From Chitinophagaceae bacterium (lineage in GTDB: Bacteria; Bacteroidota; Bacteroidia; Chitinophagales; Chitinophagaceae), in contig CANICR010000010.1 of assembly GCA_947466405.1 (NCBI GenBank), positions 1 to 36,325 of the forward strand: DNA of 36,325 nt. The letters run 5' to 3'. Positions within the stretch are counted from its first letter, which is position 1. Every line of letters starts with the position of its first letter. The notes below the pieces were generated by a model. It made no database searches. It worked only from the letters and a program-made list of their open reading frames with translations, and was not told where the DNA came from. A program made the translations under genes and the position numbers. This document shows, one piece after another, positions 7,715-16,403 of the stretch.

Positions 7715-7739
7715 AAGCCTCCTTTATAGGGGGCTTTTT
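7715..7739 (+). terminator. Rho-independent terminator after the small Lys/Cys-rich gene
   Basis: An 8-bp stem is formed by AAGCCTCC (7715-7722) and GGGGGCTT (7729-7736, one G-T pair), with a 6-base loop. It is followed by T residues to 7739. The T-run touches the stop codon of the convergent phosphatase gene. Confidence 0.85.
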
Positions 7740-8439
7740 ATTTGAAGATATCTTCCAATTCGCAAAGCTGAGTGATTGTATACGTAGGCTTAATATCCGT
7801 GATTGCTTCCACATGATTTACGAATATGCAATCCATTCCGAAATCAAGCGCACCTTTAATGTCTGCATCTAAATTATCACCAATCATAATACAATCGTTA
7901 ACATTAGCATTTGCTTTATTAATCGCGTATTCAAATATTTCTTTTTCAGGTTTCATACTGTTACTCGATTCTGAAGTAATAACATGGGTAAAATAATGAT
8001 CAATGTTACTGTTCTTTATTTTTTTCCATTGTGTTTTTTCGAATCCATTTGTAATTAAATGAAGAGAATAATCTTTTTGTTGTAAGTAATTTAATATTTC
8101 TTTTGTGTAAGGGAAAACCGTTTCCTTTGTCGGCAATATTTCTAAATATCTCGCACTTAAAGATTTTGAAAGTGCTTCATCGCCAATTTTAAATTCAAGC
8201 AATGTTCTCCACATTCTCCTCCATTTTAGTTCATCGGCACTTATATATCCATTTTGATATCTTGCCCATAGGATTTTATTATGCGATAAATATTTTTCAA
8301 AAAAAGGGATAAAATCGCTGGAAATCAACTTATCAAGCTCATATTCTTTGAATAATTCGGACATAGCAACTTTTGCATTTGTGTCAAAATCCCACAAAGT
8401 ATGGTCAAGGTCAAAAAAAAGATGAGTATACTTTCGCAT
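7738..8439 (-). CDS. yjjG: HAD-superfamily nucleotidase, YjjG type
   Basis: This 233-residue cytoplasmic phosphatase has HAD motif I FFDLDHTLWDF (nucleophile Asp10, acid Asp12), motif II in LITNGF, motif III Lys in KPEKEIF and motif IV GDNLDADIKGA. The DLDHTLWDF signature and the all-helical cap between motifs I and II are typical of the YjjG subfamily. YjjG dephosphorylates nucleoside monophosphates, including non-canonical pyrimidine nucleotides, and helps clean the nucleotide pool. It is a single gene, convergent with the small Lys/Cys-rich protein gene and divergent from the SDR gene. Confidence 0.85.
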   Translation of the reverse strand: MRKYTHLFFDLDHTLWDFDTNAKVAMSELFKEYELDKLISSDFIPFFEKYLSHNKILWARYQNGYISADELKWRRMWRTLLEFKIGDEALSKSLSARYLEILPTKETVFPYTKEILNYLQQKDYSLHLITNGFEKTQWKKIKNSNIDHYFTHVITSESSNSMKPEKEIFEYAINKANANVNDCIMIGDNLDADIKGALDFGMDCIFVNHVEAITDIKPTYTITQLCELEDIFK

Positions 8440-8515
8440 TTATTTTTTGTTTTAGGATAGTTATCTTTACAATAATGTACGAAGTTAACTATTAATAATA
8501 ATTTAAAATCGCTTT

Positions 8516-9214
8516 ATGATTGTTGTAATAACGGGCGCAAGCAGAGGGATAGGAAAATCAATGGCTTTTAAATTTGCAGAAGCTGGTTATGAATTAATTC
8601 TAACGGCTAAAACAAATGAAAAGCTATTAAACACAAAAAAAGAAATTGAAGCGCAATATTCTAAAGCTACTATTCATATAGCTACCGCAGATTTGTCAAT
8701 AAAAAAGGAGGTTGAAAAATTTGCCTCATTTTGTATAAGTGTTGGAGTTCCTGATATTTTAATTAACAATGCAGGGGTTTATACTTCAGATAATTGTATT
8801 GATGATAAAGAGAGTGATATCGAGTTAATGATGGATGTGAATTTTTATAGCGCATATTATTTAACTAGGCACTTAGTACCTTTCATGATAAAAAAATCTA
8901 CAGGCCACATTTTTAATATTTGCTCAGTCGCCGCTTTAAAAGCATATCCAGGAGGCAGCAGCTATAGTATCAGTAAATTTGCTCTAAATGGGTTTAGTCA
9001 AAATCTTCGCCTAGAATTAATGAATCATGGTATTAAAGTAACCGCAGTATTTCCAGGTGCAGCATTAACAGACACATGGAGTAATTATGATAATAGTGAT
9101 AAAAGAATTATGGAGGCAAATGATATTGCAACCATGGTATTTTCGGCAACTCAATTATCTGTTCAGGCTGTGGTTGAAGAAATCACCATTAGACCACAAT
9201 TGGGAGATTTGTAA
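8516..9214 (+). CDS. Short-chain dehydrogenase/reductase (SDR), classical type
   Basis: This 232-residue Rossmann-fold oxidoreductase has the coenzyme motif TGASRGIG (6-13), NNAG (84-87) and the catalytic Ser137, Tyr150 and Lys154 (YSISK). The FPGAALTDTW segment after the active site is also typical. The order fits classical SDRs similar to FabG or 3-ketoacyl reductases, but the protein is a few residues shorter and its substrate cannot be told from sequence. There is no acidic residue immediately after strand 2 to settle NAD versus NADP use. It ends 2 bases before the stop of the convergent response-regulator gene. Confidence 0.88.
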   Translation: MIVVITGASRGIGKSMAFKFAEAGYELILTAKTNEKLLNTKKEIEAQYSKATIHIATADLSIKKEVEKFASFCISVGVPDILINNAGVYTSDNCIDDKESDIELMMDVNFYSAYYLTRHLVPFMIKKSTGHIFNICSVAALKAYPGGSSYSISKFALNGFSQNLRLELMNHGIKVTAVFPGAALTDTWSNYDNSDKRIMEANDIATMVFSATQLSVQAVVEEITIRPQLGDL

Positions 9215-9216
9215 TA

Positions 9217-9924
9217 TTAAGGGCAAGTAAACTTATAGCCAACACTTCTTACAGAATGAAAATAGATTGGACTTTTACTATCTTCTTCAAAATATTTTCT
9301 AAAATTCAAAATAAAGTTATCTATAGTTCTGGTTGTTGGAAACACGTTATATCCCCATACCGCCTGTAGAATCTTTTCTCTAGTAACTACTTCGTTTTTA
9401 TTTTCAATCAATAATTTTAGTAACATTACCTCTTTTTTTGTCAATGTAATTTTAATCCCCTTGTTATTAATGCACTCTAATCCGTTGAAGTCAATTTGAT
9501 TATTGCCGAATTCGAAAATATCAACTAAGTTATTTTTTGCTGATAATTGTTCATTTTTTGAAATTAATTTCTCAACCCTTAAGAGTAATTCTTCTAAATT
9601 AAATGGCTTTGTTAAATAATCATCAGCTCCTTTCTTTAATCCTAAAATCCTGTCAGCACTGCTATTTTTTGCACTTAAAATTAATATTGGTATGGATAAT
9701 TTTTGTAGTCTTACAGATTCGCATACTGCAATCCCGTCTAATTCAGGAAGCATTACATCCAAAATAATCAAATCGAAATATTCTTTTTGTAAAATATTAA
9801 GGGCTGATGCCCCATCAAAAATACTAGTTACGTCATATCCTTCTAATTCTAAGTTTAGCTTTAAAGCTTCTTGAAGATTTTCTTCATCTTCGACTAGTAG
9901 TATTGAGTATTTTTTTTTCAACAT
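9217..9924 (-). CDS. OmpR/PhoB-family response regulator
   Basis: This 235-residue protein has a receiver domain (about 5-120) with acidic pocket Glu12-Asp13, phospho-acceptor Asp56 in LIILDVMLPELDG, and Lys106 in DYLTKPF. A winged-helix DNA-binding domain covers about 135-235, ending in the usual TRTIDNFILNFRKYF helix and a C-terminal hairpin with RSVGYKF. It is encoded one base after the partner histidine kinase, so the two are surely co-transcribed and probably translationally coupled. The target genes are unknown. Confidence 0.93.
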   Translation of the reverse strand: MLKKKYSILLVEDEENLQEALKLNLELEGYDVTSIFDGASALNILQKEYFDLIILDVMLPELDGIAVCESVRLQKLSIPILILSAKNSSADRILGLKKGADDYLTKPFNLEELLLRVEKLISKNEQLSAKNNLVDIFEFGNNQIDFNGLECINNKGIKITLTKKEVMLLKLLIENKNEVVTREKILQAVWGYNVFPTTRTIDNFILNFRKYFEEDSKSPIYFHSVRSVGYKFTCP

Positions 9925-9925
9925 T

Positions 9926-10906
9926 TTAACTATGAAAAGTTTTCATTTCAATAATAAATTTCGAACCTATCGGCTCATTATCTTCTACCCTTATCAAAGA
10001 TTTATGTGCTAACATAATCCTACTCACTAAAAAAAGGCCTAAACCAGTACCTTTGGATTTTTTTGTAGCATCAGAGCCTATTCGATAGAATTTTTCAAAA
10101 ATATATTTTTTATCTTTATCTGATATCCCTATACCTTCGTCTACAACATAAAGCTTACAATAAGATTGACTACTAATTAATTTTATCTTTAAAACAGTTT
10201 CTTTATTTGAGTATTTATTAGCGTTATCAATCAAATTATTTATTGCCATCTGTAGTAAAAATAAATCCCCTGAAACGAATACATTTTTATCTATAGCCAA
10301 CTCAATACATTTTTGCTGAAATCGAGTAGAAAATTCTCTAATACAAGCTTCAACCAATTCGCTTAAGTTTATTTTTTCTTTTGAGAATACATAACCGCCA
10401 CCTTCCATTTGAGAGGACAAGAGTAGATTGTTGCATAGCGCATTCATTCTATCAGCCTCTTGAAGCGTATTGATAATTAGTTTTTCTTGCTGTGTTTCTT
10501 GTAACTTTCTTTTGAGAAGTGTCTCAAGATTTAATTTTGTTACGGCAATCGGAGTTTTTAACTCATGCGTAATCGCCATCATAAAATTTTGCTGCTGTAT
10601 GCTATTTTTTAATTGGTTGTTTACAGCATTGAATAAGAAAAAGGCTCCAACCGAAATTAATAATAGAAAAATAGCGCCCTCACCAATATATTGAGTTGTT
10701 TTTCTTTTCTCTTCCTTTGAATAGGATTCGTATTGTTGATGAAAATTTGGTTGAGTAGAGGCTAATCTGCTTTTTTTAAATTCAATCATTTGGTGATTTT
10801 GTTGAGATAAAGCAATAAACCACCAAATAAGTGCCGCAACAATATAGAGTACTAAAAACCAGTATACGATAAAAATATTTTTTATTTTCTTTGCTTTATT
10901 CAGCAT
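9926..10906 (-). CDS. Membrane-bound sensor histidine kinase
   Basis: This 326-residue kinase has two transmembrane helices (about 10-33 and 74-95) flanking a very short external segment of about 40 residues that is too small for a known sensor domain. The HisKA dimerisation domain carries the phospho-acceptor His114 in MMAITHELKTP. The HATPase domain shows the N box (INNLIDNANKYS), G1 (DEGIGISD), F box (FEKFYRIG) and G2 (KGTGLGLFLV). The kinase probably senses a membrane or envelope state directly through its helices. nadK ends 36 bases upstream on the same strand. Confidence 0.93.
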   Translation of the reverse strand: MLNKAKKIKNIFIVYWFLVLYIVAALIWWFIALSQQNHQMIEFKKSRLASTQPNFHQQYESYSKEEKRKTTQYIGEGAIFLLLISVGAFFLFNAVNNQLKNSIQQQNFMMAITHELKTPIAVTKLNLETLLKRKLQETQQEKLIINTLQEADRMNALCNNLLLSSQMEGGGYVFSKEKINLSELVEACIREFSTRFQQKCIELAIDKNVFVSGDLFLLQMAINNLIDNANKYSNKETVLKIKLISSQSYCKLYVVDEGIGISDKDKKYIFEKFYRIGSDATKKSKGTGLGLFLVSRIMLAHKSLIRVEDNEPIGSKFIIEMKTFHS

Positions 10907-10942
10907 GACTTATTGGTTTCAAGTATAGTATTCTATAATAAA

Positions 10943-11821
10943 TTAATTGCGCTTATCGAATCCCCAACTTAATTTCTCCCTTAGTGTTTGTAGAAAATTA
11001 TTCTCATTCATTCTTATAAGATTGATATCGAAACTTTCTTTTTTAACGGCTAATTGAATTTCCTTTGTAAGTATTTCTCTTCTACTATCTAGGGAACAAA
11101 CAAATTCATCAGAACGTCCTTCTACTTCAAAGGAAATGATAGTATCATCAGGTACAACGATTGGGCGAATATTCAGGTTGTGAGGTGCAATAGGAGTAAT
11201 TACAAAACTTTTACTATCTGGGAAAACAACAGGGCCATTACAACTTAGTGAATATCCTGTAGATCCAGTGGGAGTTGCCACAATTAATCCATCTGCCCAA
11301 TAAGTGTTTAAAAATTCGCCATTTAAATAGGTGTGAATTTTAATCATTTGAGAACTGTCTTTTTTATGAATTGTAAATTCATTAAGCGCATAGGGACTCT
11401 TATCAAAAAGCGGCACATTACTCTCAAGGTGAATTAATGTTCTTTTATCGAGAACATATTTTCGATTTGCAATTGTATCAATAACATTATGAATTTCTTC
11501 TTTTCCAATATTAGCTAAAAAACCCAGCCTGCCATAATTTACACCTAAAATTGGTATTCCTGAATCTCTAACCAACGTAACGGTATCAAGCAGCGTTCCA
11601 TCACCACCTAGACTAATCATACAATCAATGCTGGCGTCTAAATCTTCGAAAGAATTAAAGGTAGAATAATCGTGATCTAGTTTTACAGCCGAATAAAATT
11701 GATTGAAAAAATCCTGATAGAAAATTGGTGTCACACCATTTTCGATTAATTGTTCAAATAACTGACTAAAATCATTCATTTGATTTGCGTCTACGCCTCT
11801 ACTATATATAGCTATTTTCAT
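10943..11821 (-). CDS. nadK: NAD kinase
   Basis: This 292-residue cytoplasmic enzyme phosphorylates NAD to NADP. Diagnostic motifs are LGGDGTLLD (GGDGT at 72-76, catalytic Asp74), GVNYGRLGFLANI and the NAD-binding ADGLIVATPTGSTGYSLS. Length and order agree with bacterial NadK. It is part of the long minus-strand series, after the Omp85-type gene and before the two-component system, with gaps of 78 and 36 bases. Confidence 0.96.
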   Translation of the reverse strand: MKIAIYSRGVDANQMNDFSQLFEQLIENGVTPIFYQDFFNQFYSAVKLDHDYSTFNSFEDLDASIDCMISLGGDGTLLDTVTLVRDSGIPILGVNYGRLGFLANIGKEEIHNVIDTIANRKYVLDKRTLIHLESNVPLFDKSPYALNEFTIHKKDSSQMIKIHTYLNGEFLNTYWADGLIVATPTGSTGYSLSCNGPVVFPDSKSFVITPIAPHNLNIRPIVVPDDTIISFEVEGRSDEFVCSLDSRREILTKEIQLAVKKESFDINLIRMNENNFLQTLREKLSWGFDKRN

Positions 11822-11868
11822 TTTAATAATATTATGTAAACAATAGTGTCATTTCATTGTAACATAAG

Positions 11869-11876
11869 CAAAAATA
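11869..11876 (-). promoter_or_regulatory. Possible -7 element upstream of nadK
   Basis: The minus strand reads TATTTTTG, matching TAnnTTTG, 47 bases before the nadK ATG and just outside the 3' end of the Omp85-type gene. No TTTG -33 box was found at the right distance. Confidence 0.35.
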
Positions 11877-11899
11877 CTTCTTTTGTCCCTTGGAACAGT

Positions 11900-13345
11900 C
11901 TATAAAAATCCTCTCGTATCTAAAAATAAACCTTTTTCCCGCAATTGGTTTATACTATATTCAATGCTGATTTTTAAATCATAAATTGATAGTATATCGA
12001 TTCCAATTCCACCAGTATAAAGAAATTTGTTATTTAAATTATTGACATATGGAGCTTGATTGTATACGTATCCAGCATCAAAATAGGTTTTCGCATAACA
12101 TGAAAATGGTAAAAATGGGAAATATTTACTCTTAAATGGTAGTGGTATTTTTAACGAAAAAACCTTTTTACTAATAGTACATTTTGTTAAACCCGAAACA
12201 ACACCATCAATTACATAGTAATCTAACCCCCTTAAATTATAGTCGCCATAACCAAAAGCTTGTTGATTAATATAAGCTTGTTTAAAAGGTAGTTTCAATT
12301 TCGAAGCTAAGTGAATACTGCTGTAAAAATTATTACGAAGTGTAAAAAACTTTTTAAATCTCATGTCAAGAGAAAACATATTAATATTGTTTTTTAATGA
12401 CAATCCTCTTTTAGCAATAGCAATAGAATAAATTTTTCCTTTTAGAGGGTAATTGATATTATTTGTATTTATGTATTCGAATTTGTATCCAAAATCAAAG
12501 AAGTCAATACTGTTTTTATTGGTATTAAAATAATTTGGATTTAAATTATCAGACAAAATAGTATCAGCAATAGCAATGTGTTCGTATTGTAGTACGTATG
12601 TATTTTTTTTATAAAGACCATTCCTTGATGAAAAACTAGAACTTATTCCCCAGTTTTTCTTATTAATTAATTTTGATTTGTATAGAATCGCTTTATTATT
12701 GTAAGCTGTTTTGATTGGCAATTCTCTGTTTTCAAAAAGATGTCCATTAAAAGAAAATCCTTGTGTTAATGCGCTATTGCTATATGGTTGAGCATAACTG
12801 AATAAGTATTTTTTACTGTATCCATCTAATAGATAAGCATTCAATTTGTCTGCTCTTCCAGAGAAATTATAATGAGTAAATCTCAACCCATAAACAACCC
12901 TCTCAAAATCGGCATTATAGGTTTTCCACCAGTCATTAAAATTTCTATCTATTAATTCAAATTGAGGAATTGGATAAACGTACCATTTTTCCAACACCTT
13001 TATTTCAATTTTAAATGTATATGGAGAAATTAAAATAGCAGTTAATGCCACTTCTGAAAATAAATTTGTGTTGTAGATTAAACCATGTGACGTAACCAAT
13101 TCATCATAAAGAGAAGATGCATTGACAGAGTCTCCAATTTTCATACTCATTTCTCTTACAATGATATAATCTTTAGTTTTTTTATTTCCCGTAACATTAA
13201 TTGAGATTAATTGAATTTTGGAGGAAGGCGTTTCATCAATAAAGCATTTTATTTGTTCTATATTAACTCCTATAGGTTTTTTATTTTGAGCAACCCCAAT
13301 GATAATATAAAACACCCCAATAAGTAGTAAACATATACGATTCAT
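11900..13345 (-). CDS. Omp85-superfamily outer-membrane protein with one POTRA-like domain
   Basis: From the chosen ATG this is 481 residues with a signal peptide at 1-20 (ending in GVAQ). Residues about 42-120 resemble a single POTRA domain. The remainder alternates short aromatic/hydrophobic strands as in a 16-stranded barrel. Arg372-Gly373 in GDYNLRGLDYY corresponds to the conserved VRG(F/Y) loop-6 motif of BamA/TamA/FhaC proteins. An upstream in-frame TTG would add 8 residues before the signal peptide and is less likely. It is shorter than BamA, so it is not the core assembly factor; translocation or insertion of a specific protein or lipid is possible. It is flanked by the CBS and nadK genes. 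Confidence 0.8.
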   Translation of the reverse strand: MNRICLLLIGVFYIIIGVAQNKKPIGVNIEQIKCFIDETPSSKIQLISINVTGNKKTKDYIIVREMSMKIGDSVNASSLYDELVTSHGLIYNTNLFSEVALTAILISPYTFKIEIKVLEKWYVYPIPQFELIDRNFNDWWKTYNADFERVVYGLRFTHYNFSGRADKLNAYLLDGYSKKYLFSYAQPYSNSALTQGFSFNGHLFENRELPIKTAYNNKAILYKSKLINKKNWGISSSFSSRNGLYKKNTYVLQYEHIAIADTILSDNLNPNYFNTNKNSIDFFDFGYKFEYINTNNINYPLKGKIYSIAIAKRGLSLKNNINMFSLDMRFKKFFTLRNNFYSSIHLASKLKLPFKQAYINQQAFGYGDYNLRGLDYYVIDGVVSGLTKCTISKKVFSLKIPLPFKSKYFPFLPFSCYAKTYFDAGYVYNQAPYVNNLNNKFLYTGGIGIDILSIYDLKISIEYSINQLREKGLFLDTRGFL

Positions 13346-13407
13346 CTTAGTCCCTTTTTCACAAATCAAAAAAGTGAAGTATTGCTATTTGACTTGGCTG
13401 GTAAAAA

Positions 13408-14070
13408 TTACAAATCAAGATAATTCATCAGGTTTTTATAATTAACATCTGTTTTATCTTCAAATGACTGTATGCCAAAATGATATATGACGGTGTATTC
13501 ATATCTTTCAAAAGTAGAAACAATGGATGCGATTTCTCTCTTATTGATATGAAGGGTAACAGTTAATATGCCTGTAACAGCCTGTATAGTTGTATTTAAA
13601 TGAAGAACAGTACAATCGCCGCTTTCGACAATTCTGCTAATTTCTGAAATGGAAAATTGAGCCCTCTCCATTTCAAGAATTATTAATCCGCCTATTTCAT
13701 TTGCACCAGCAAAATCACCCATGATTTTCAATAATTCTATGGCATTAATCATGCCAATGTATTCGTTTGCTCTATTTAATACAGGCACCACATTAGTTTC
13801 GAATTGATTGCAAAAATTTAATGCGTTGAGGAAATGCATATCATCGTAAATAAATTCAGGAGTAAAAAACGATTGTACGATTTCAATCGAAAGCTTATCC
13901 TCTTCAACATCTAACAAATCTTCCTCACTAATTAACCCTAGAAATTTATTTTCAGAAACTACTGGTAAGTGAGTTAGCTTAAAGTCGCTGATTATTTGCT
14001 TAGCTTTTATTACAGAATCTTGTAGTTGAAGCCTGGGTGTATTATGGTTAATTAATTCTTTACTAAGCAT
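13408..14070 (-). CDS. CBS-pair protein with C-terminal ACT-like region
   Basis: In this 220-residue protein, two CBS motifs cover about 5-120: LTHLPVVSENKFLGLISEEDL and later VVPVLNRANEYIGMI. A C-terminal region of about 145-205 contains alternating strands and helices resembling an ACT domain, in the AcuB-like arrangement. CBS pairs bind adenine nucleotides or S-adenosylmethionine and act as regulators, but the partner is not evident here. The gene lies between the alpha/beta hydrolase and Omp85 genes on the same strand, with gaps of 77 and 62 bases. Confidence 0.8.
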   Translation of the reverse strand: MLSKELINHNTPRLQLQDSVIKAKQIISDFKLTHLPVVSENKFLGLISEEDLLDVEEDKLSIEIVQSFFTPEFIYDDMHFLNALNFCNQFETNVVPVLNRANEYIGMINAIELLKIMGDFAGANEIGGLIILEMERAQFSISEISRIVESGDCTVLHLNTTIQAVTGILTVTLHINKREIASIVSTFERYEYTVIYHFGIQSFEDKTDVNYKNLMNYLDL

Positions 14071-14147
14071 GTTGATAGTTTTACATTTTCTCTATTTGAA
14101 TAATGTATATTTTATAAAGAAGTAGGGTTTTCAAAAACGAGGAAATA

Positions 14148-14918
14148 TTATTTTTGTTTTGCTAAAAATCCATCAAGGATAGCGTTAAACTCATCTGGAA
14201 CTTCCATCATCGGTGCATGACCACACTTGTCTATAAAATGCAACTCACTATTTGGTATAAGTTTATGGAATTCTTCACCAACAAAAGGGGGAGTAATGGT
14301 ATCGTTTTTTCCCCAAATTAAGCATGTTGGCTTTTTGATTTGATTTAGCTCTTCTCCTAAATTATTTCTAATAGCACTTTTTGCTAAGGAAATAATTTTT
14401 ATAACTTTCATCCTATTGTTTGTTATTTCAAAAACTTCATTTACTAATTCATCTGTTGCAAGAGCCGGATTGTAAAATGTTAAAGCGGTTTTAGTTCTAA
14501 TATATTCTTTGTCACCTCTTTTTGGATAGGAATCACCCATGCCATTTTCAAATAAACCAGAACTGCCCGTAAGGATAAGAGATTTTATTTTTTGAGGATT
14601 TTTTAAAGTGTGAACCAAAGCAACATGACCACCTAAGGAATTGCCCATTAAATGAATATCTGTATATTTTCTATGGTCAATAAATTTAGTAACAAATTTT
14701 TCCAAGCCACCAACTGAAGTATGTAATAAATCCATTTCCAACAATGGTAAAAGTGGTACAACTACCTTGTGCGACTTCTTGAAATATTCAATTAGATCTT
14801 TGAAATTACTCAAAGCACCAAAAAGACCATGAAGTAACATTAATACTTGCCCTTCACCTTCTTCAATGAATTTAAATTTCCCGTCTTGTTTAATTGTATA
14901 ATTCATTATTTTTTCCAT
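14148..14918 (-). CDS. Alpha/beta-fold hydrolase
   Basis: This 256-residue cytoplasmic hydrolase has the oxyanion-hole segment LLHGLFGALSNF (about 28-39), the nucleophile elbow GNSLGG with Ser94, the acid Asp206 in WGKNDTITPP and His234 in KCGHAPMME. The triad and its spacing are complete. It resembles MhpC/BphD-like and small esterase members, but the natural substrate cannot be read from sequence. The first ATG is used; a second one four codons later (MNYTIK) is equally possible. Confidence 0.87.
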   Translation of the reverse strand: MEKIMNYTIKQDGKFKFIEEGEGQVLMLLHGLFGALSNFKDLIEYFKKSHKVVVPLLPLLEMDLLHTSVGGLEKFVTKFIDHRKYTDIHLMGNSLGGHVALVHTLKNPQKIKSLILTGSSGLFENGMGDSYPKRGDKEYIRTKTALTFYNPALATDELVNEVFEITNNRMKVIKIISLAKSAIRNNLGEELNQIKKPTCLIWGKNDTITPPFVGEEFHKLIPNSELHFIDKCGHAPMMEVPDEFNAILDGFLAKQK

Positions 14919-14993
14919 AACCGCCCTATTATTAATGATAATAGACCAAGGTTATTAATTTGGCTTAAAATTACGTTAATTACAATAAAAAAG

Positions 14994-15524
14994 CTATATT
15001 TTATTTGAAACACTGTTGAAATAGCCTTCTAACTGAATAAAAAGGTCTTTGAAAAAGGGGATTATTTTACCCATAGCATTTAACACATCAGGTGCAAGAG
15101 GTGAAATATAAGGATAAAAATAGGAGGCGTTGATGGTTTCTTTTTTAAATAGATGAAGTTGGTTGGCGTAAAACAATAACACACTAAAAACAATTCCATA
15201 TAATAACACAAATAAGCAAATACCGCCAATTTTATTTAACCATCCCATCATAATTAATTCAGATGTTTTCTGAAATAATTTTCCTAAATAATGCATCGAA
15301 ATAACCACTATTGAAAAAACAAGGACAAATGATAAAAAAGGCAACCATTTACCATTAAGATGTCCATTGGTAGAAAGGCGTGACGCAACAATTGCGGAGA
15401 ATTTTATGGCTGCAGCCACTCCAATAAAAAAACCTGCTGAAAAAAAAAGAGCATTAATAAAGCCCTTTTTCATTCCTTTTAAACAAGCAAAAAACATCAG
15501 TACTAAAAAAAATACATCAATCAT
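14994..15524 (-). CDS. CvpA family membrane protein
   Basis: This 176-residue protein has four hydrophobic segments (about 2-14, 22-43, 61-82 and 99-121). The N-terminal pattern IDVFFLVLMFFACLKGMKKG matches the CvpA family start (a short Asp-led helix followed by a G-x-x-K/R-G turn). In Escherichia coli CvpA is linked to colicin V production and envelope stress tolerance; the biochemical role is unknown. It lies between the YqeY and hydrolase genes. Confidence 0.8.
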   Translation of the reverse strand: MIDVFFLVLMFFACLKGMKKGFINALFFSAGFFIGVAAAIKFSAIVASRLSTNGHLNGKWLPFLSFVLVFSIVVISMHYLGKLFQKTSELIMMGWLNKIGGICLFVLLYGIVFSVLLFYANQLHLFKKETINASYFYPYISPLAPDVLNAMGKIIPFFKDLFIQLEGYFNSVSNKI

Positions 15525-15555
15525 AATAAAGCTAAATTAGTCTATAAAAAAAATA

Positions 15556-16005
15556 TCATCCTAATAGCTCCTTAACTATTGTGCTAATTGTTTTTCCGTC
15601 TGCCTTGCCTGATAATTGTTTTGAAGCCAATCCCATAACCTTACCCATATCGGCACCTGAACTAGCACCAGTTTCTTTAATGATTACCGCAACTGCAACT
15701 TTTATTTCATCGGCTGATAATTGTTTTGGAAGAAACCTTTCAATAATAGCCATTTCTTCTTTTTCTTTAATGGCAAGATCCTGCCTATCTTGTTTCTCGA
15801 AAATTTCTAATGAATCTTTTCGTTGTTTCATCATTTTTTGTAAAAACTTTTGCTCAGTTTCTTCATTTATTTCTCCTGAAGCACCTGGCTCAGTTTTTGC
15901 CTTTATGATTTCCGCTTTGATGGCTCTTAGACTTCTTAAGGCAGATTCATTTTTTGATTTCATAGCCTCTTTCATTTCGGCCATTATTTGTTGTTCTAGT
16001 GACAT
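15556..16005 (-). CDS. GatB/YqeY domain protein
   Basis: This 149-residue helical protein matches the YqeY family along its length: an N-terminal segment with ALRSLRAIKAEI, a basic/acidic central helix with KQRKDSLEIFEKQ and EIAIIERFLPKQLS-like text, and a C-terminal GADMGKVMGLASKQLSGKADG segment. The C-terminal fold is shared with GatB of the amidotransferase that makes Gln-tRNA or Asn-tRNA, so an RNA-related role is suspected. It starts 8 bases after gldC ends. Confidence 0.9.
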   Translation of the reverse strand: MSLEQQIMAEMKEAMKSKNESALRSLRAIKAEIIKAKTEPGASGEINEETEQKFLQKMMKQRKDSLEIFEKQDRQDLAIKEKEEMAIIERFLPKQLSADEIKVAVAVIIKETGASSGADMGKVMGLASKQLSGKADGKTISTIVKELLG

Positions 16006-16013
16006 AGTGTTAT

Positions 16014-16373
16014 TTATTTAATTTCGTTATTTTTTTCTTCATTAATCATATCGTCCCTGAATTTTTTGTAAAAATCTTTTGCGAAAGTTTTCATTTCTTC
16101 AGAGAGTGTATTATTTTTTGTGGCTCTTTGAAAAGTGTCAGCCATAGTCATCATCATCTGATAAAAAAAATCACCCATTTCATCCACCATCATATCTTTT
16201 GTCCACAAATCAATCCTTAGAGCTGATTTGTCTGCCCCATCCCAAAATGCCAAACACATAGCTTTTGACTTTTGTTGCATGTCAGCACTACTATCACTGG
16301 CTTTCCAATTGATTTGCTGCGGTATTTTATCAGGGTCCAGCATTACATCAATTGTTATCGTAGATTTTTGCAT
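16014..16373 (-). CDS. gldC: Gliding-motility-associated protein GldC
   Basis: This 119-residue soluble protein matches GldC of gliding Bacteroidota across its length. It has an N-terminal strand pattern (TITIDVMLDPDKIPQQINW), the highly conserved LRIDLWTKDMMVDEM segment and a C-terminal helix with ADTFQRAT. There is no signal peptide. In Flavobacterium johnsoniae loss of GldC weakens gliding, but the biochemical role is unclear. No other gld or por genes are next to it here, so it need not mean the organism glides. It is packed tightly before the YqeY gene. Confidence 0.9.
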   Translation of the reverse strand: MQKSTITIDVMLDPDKIPQQINWKASDSSADMQQKSKAMCLAFWDGADKSALRIDLWTKDMMVDEMGDFFYQMMMTMADTFQRATKNNTLSEEMKTFAKDFYKKFRDDMINEEKNNEIK

Positions 16374-16386
16374 TGTATTTTTTTTA

Positions 16387-16394
16387 CAAAGGTA
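16387..16394 (-). promoter_or_regulatory. -7 element upstream of gldC
   Basis: The minus strand reads TACCTTTG, an exact TAnnTTTG match, 13 bases before the gldC ATG. This suggests a promoter within the long minus-strand series that drives gldC and the YqeY gene with a very short leader. No convincing -33 box was found. Confidence 0.45.
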
Positions 16395-16403
16395 ATATGT
16401 TTA

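Noticed and set aside
15581-16021. 146-codon plus-strand frame across the YqeY gene
   Set aside because: It is antisense to a clear YqeY-family protein; the Ser/Phe/Ile-rich translation is typical of a reversed frame.
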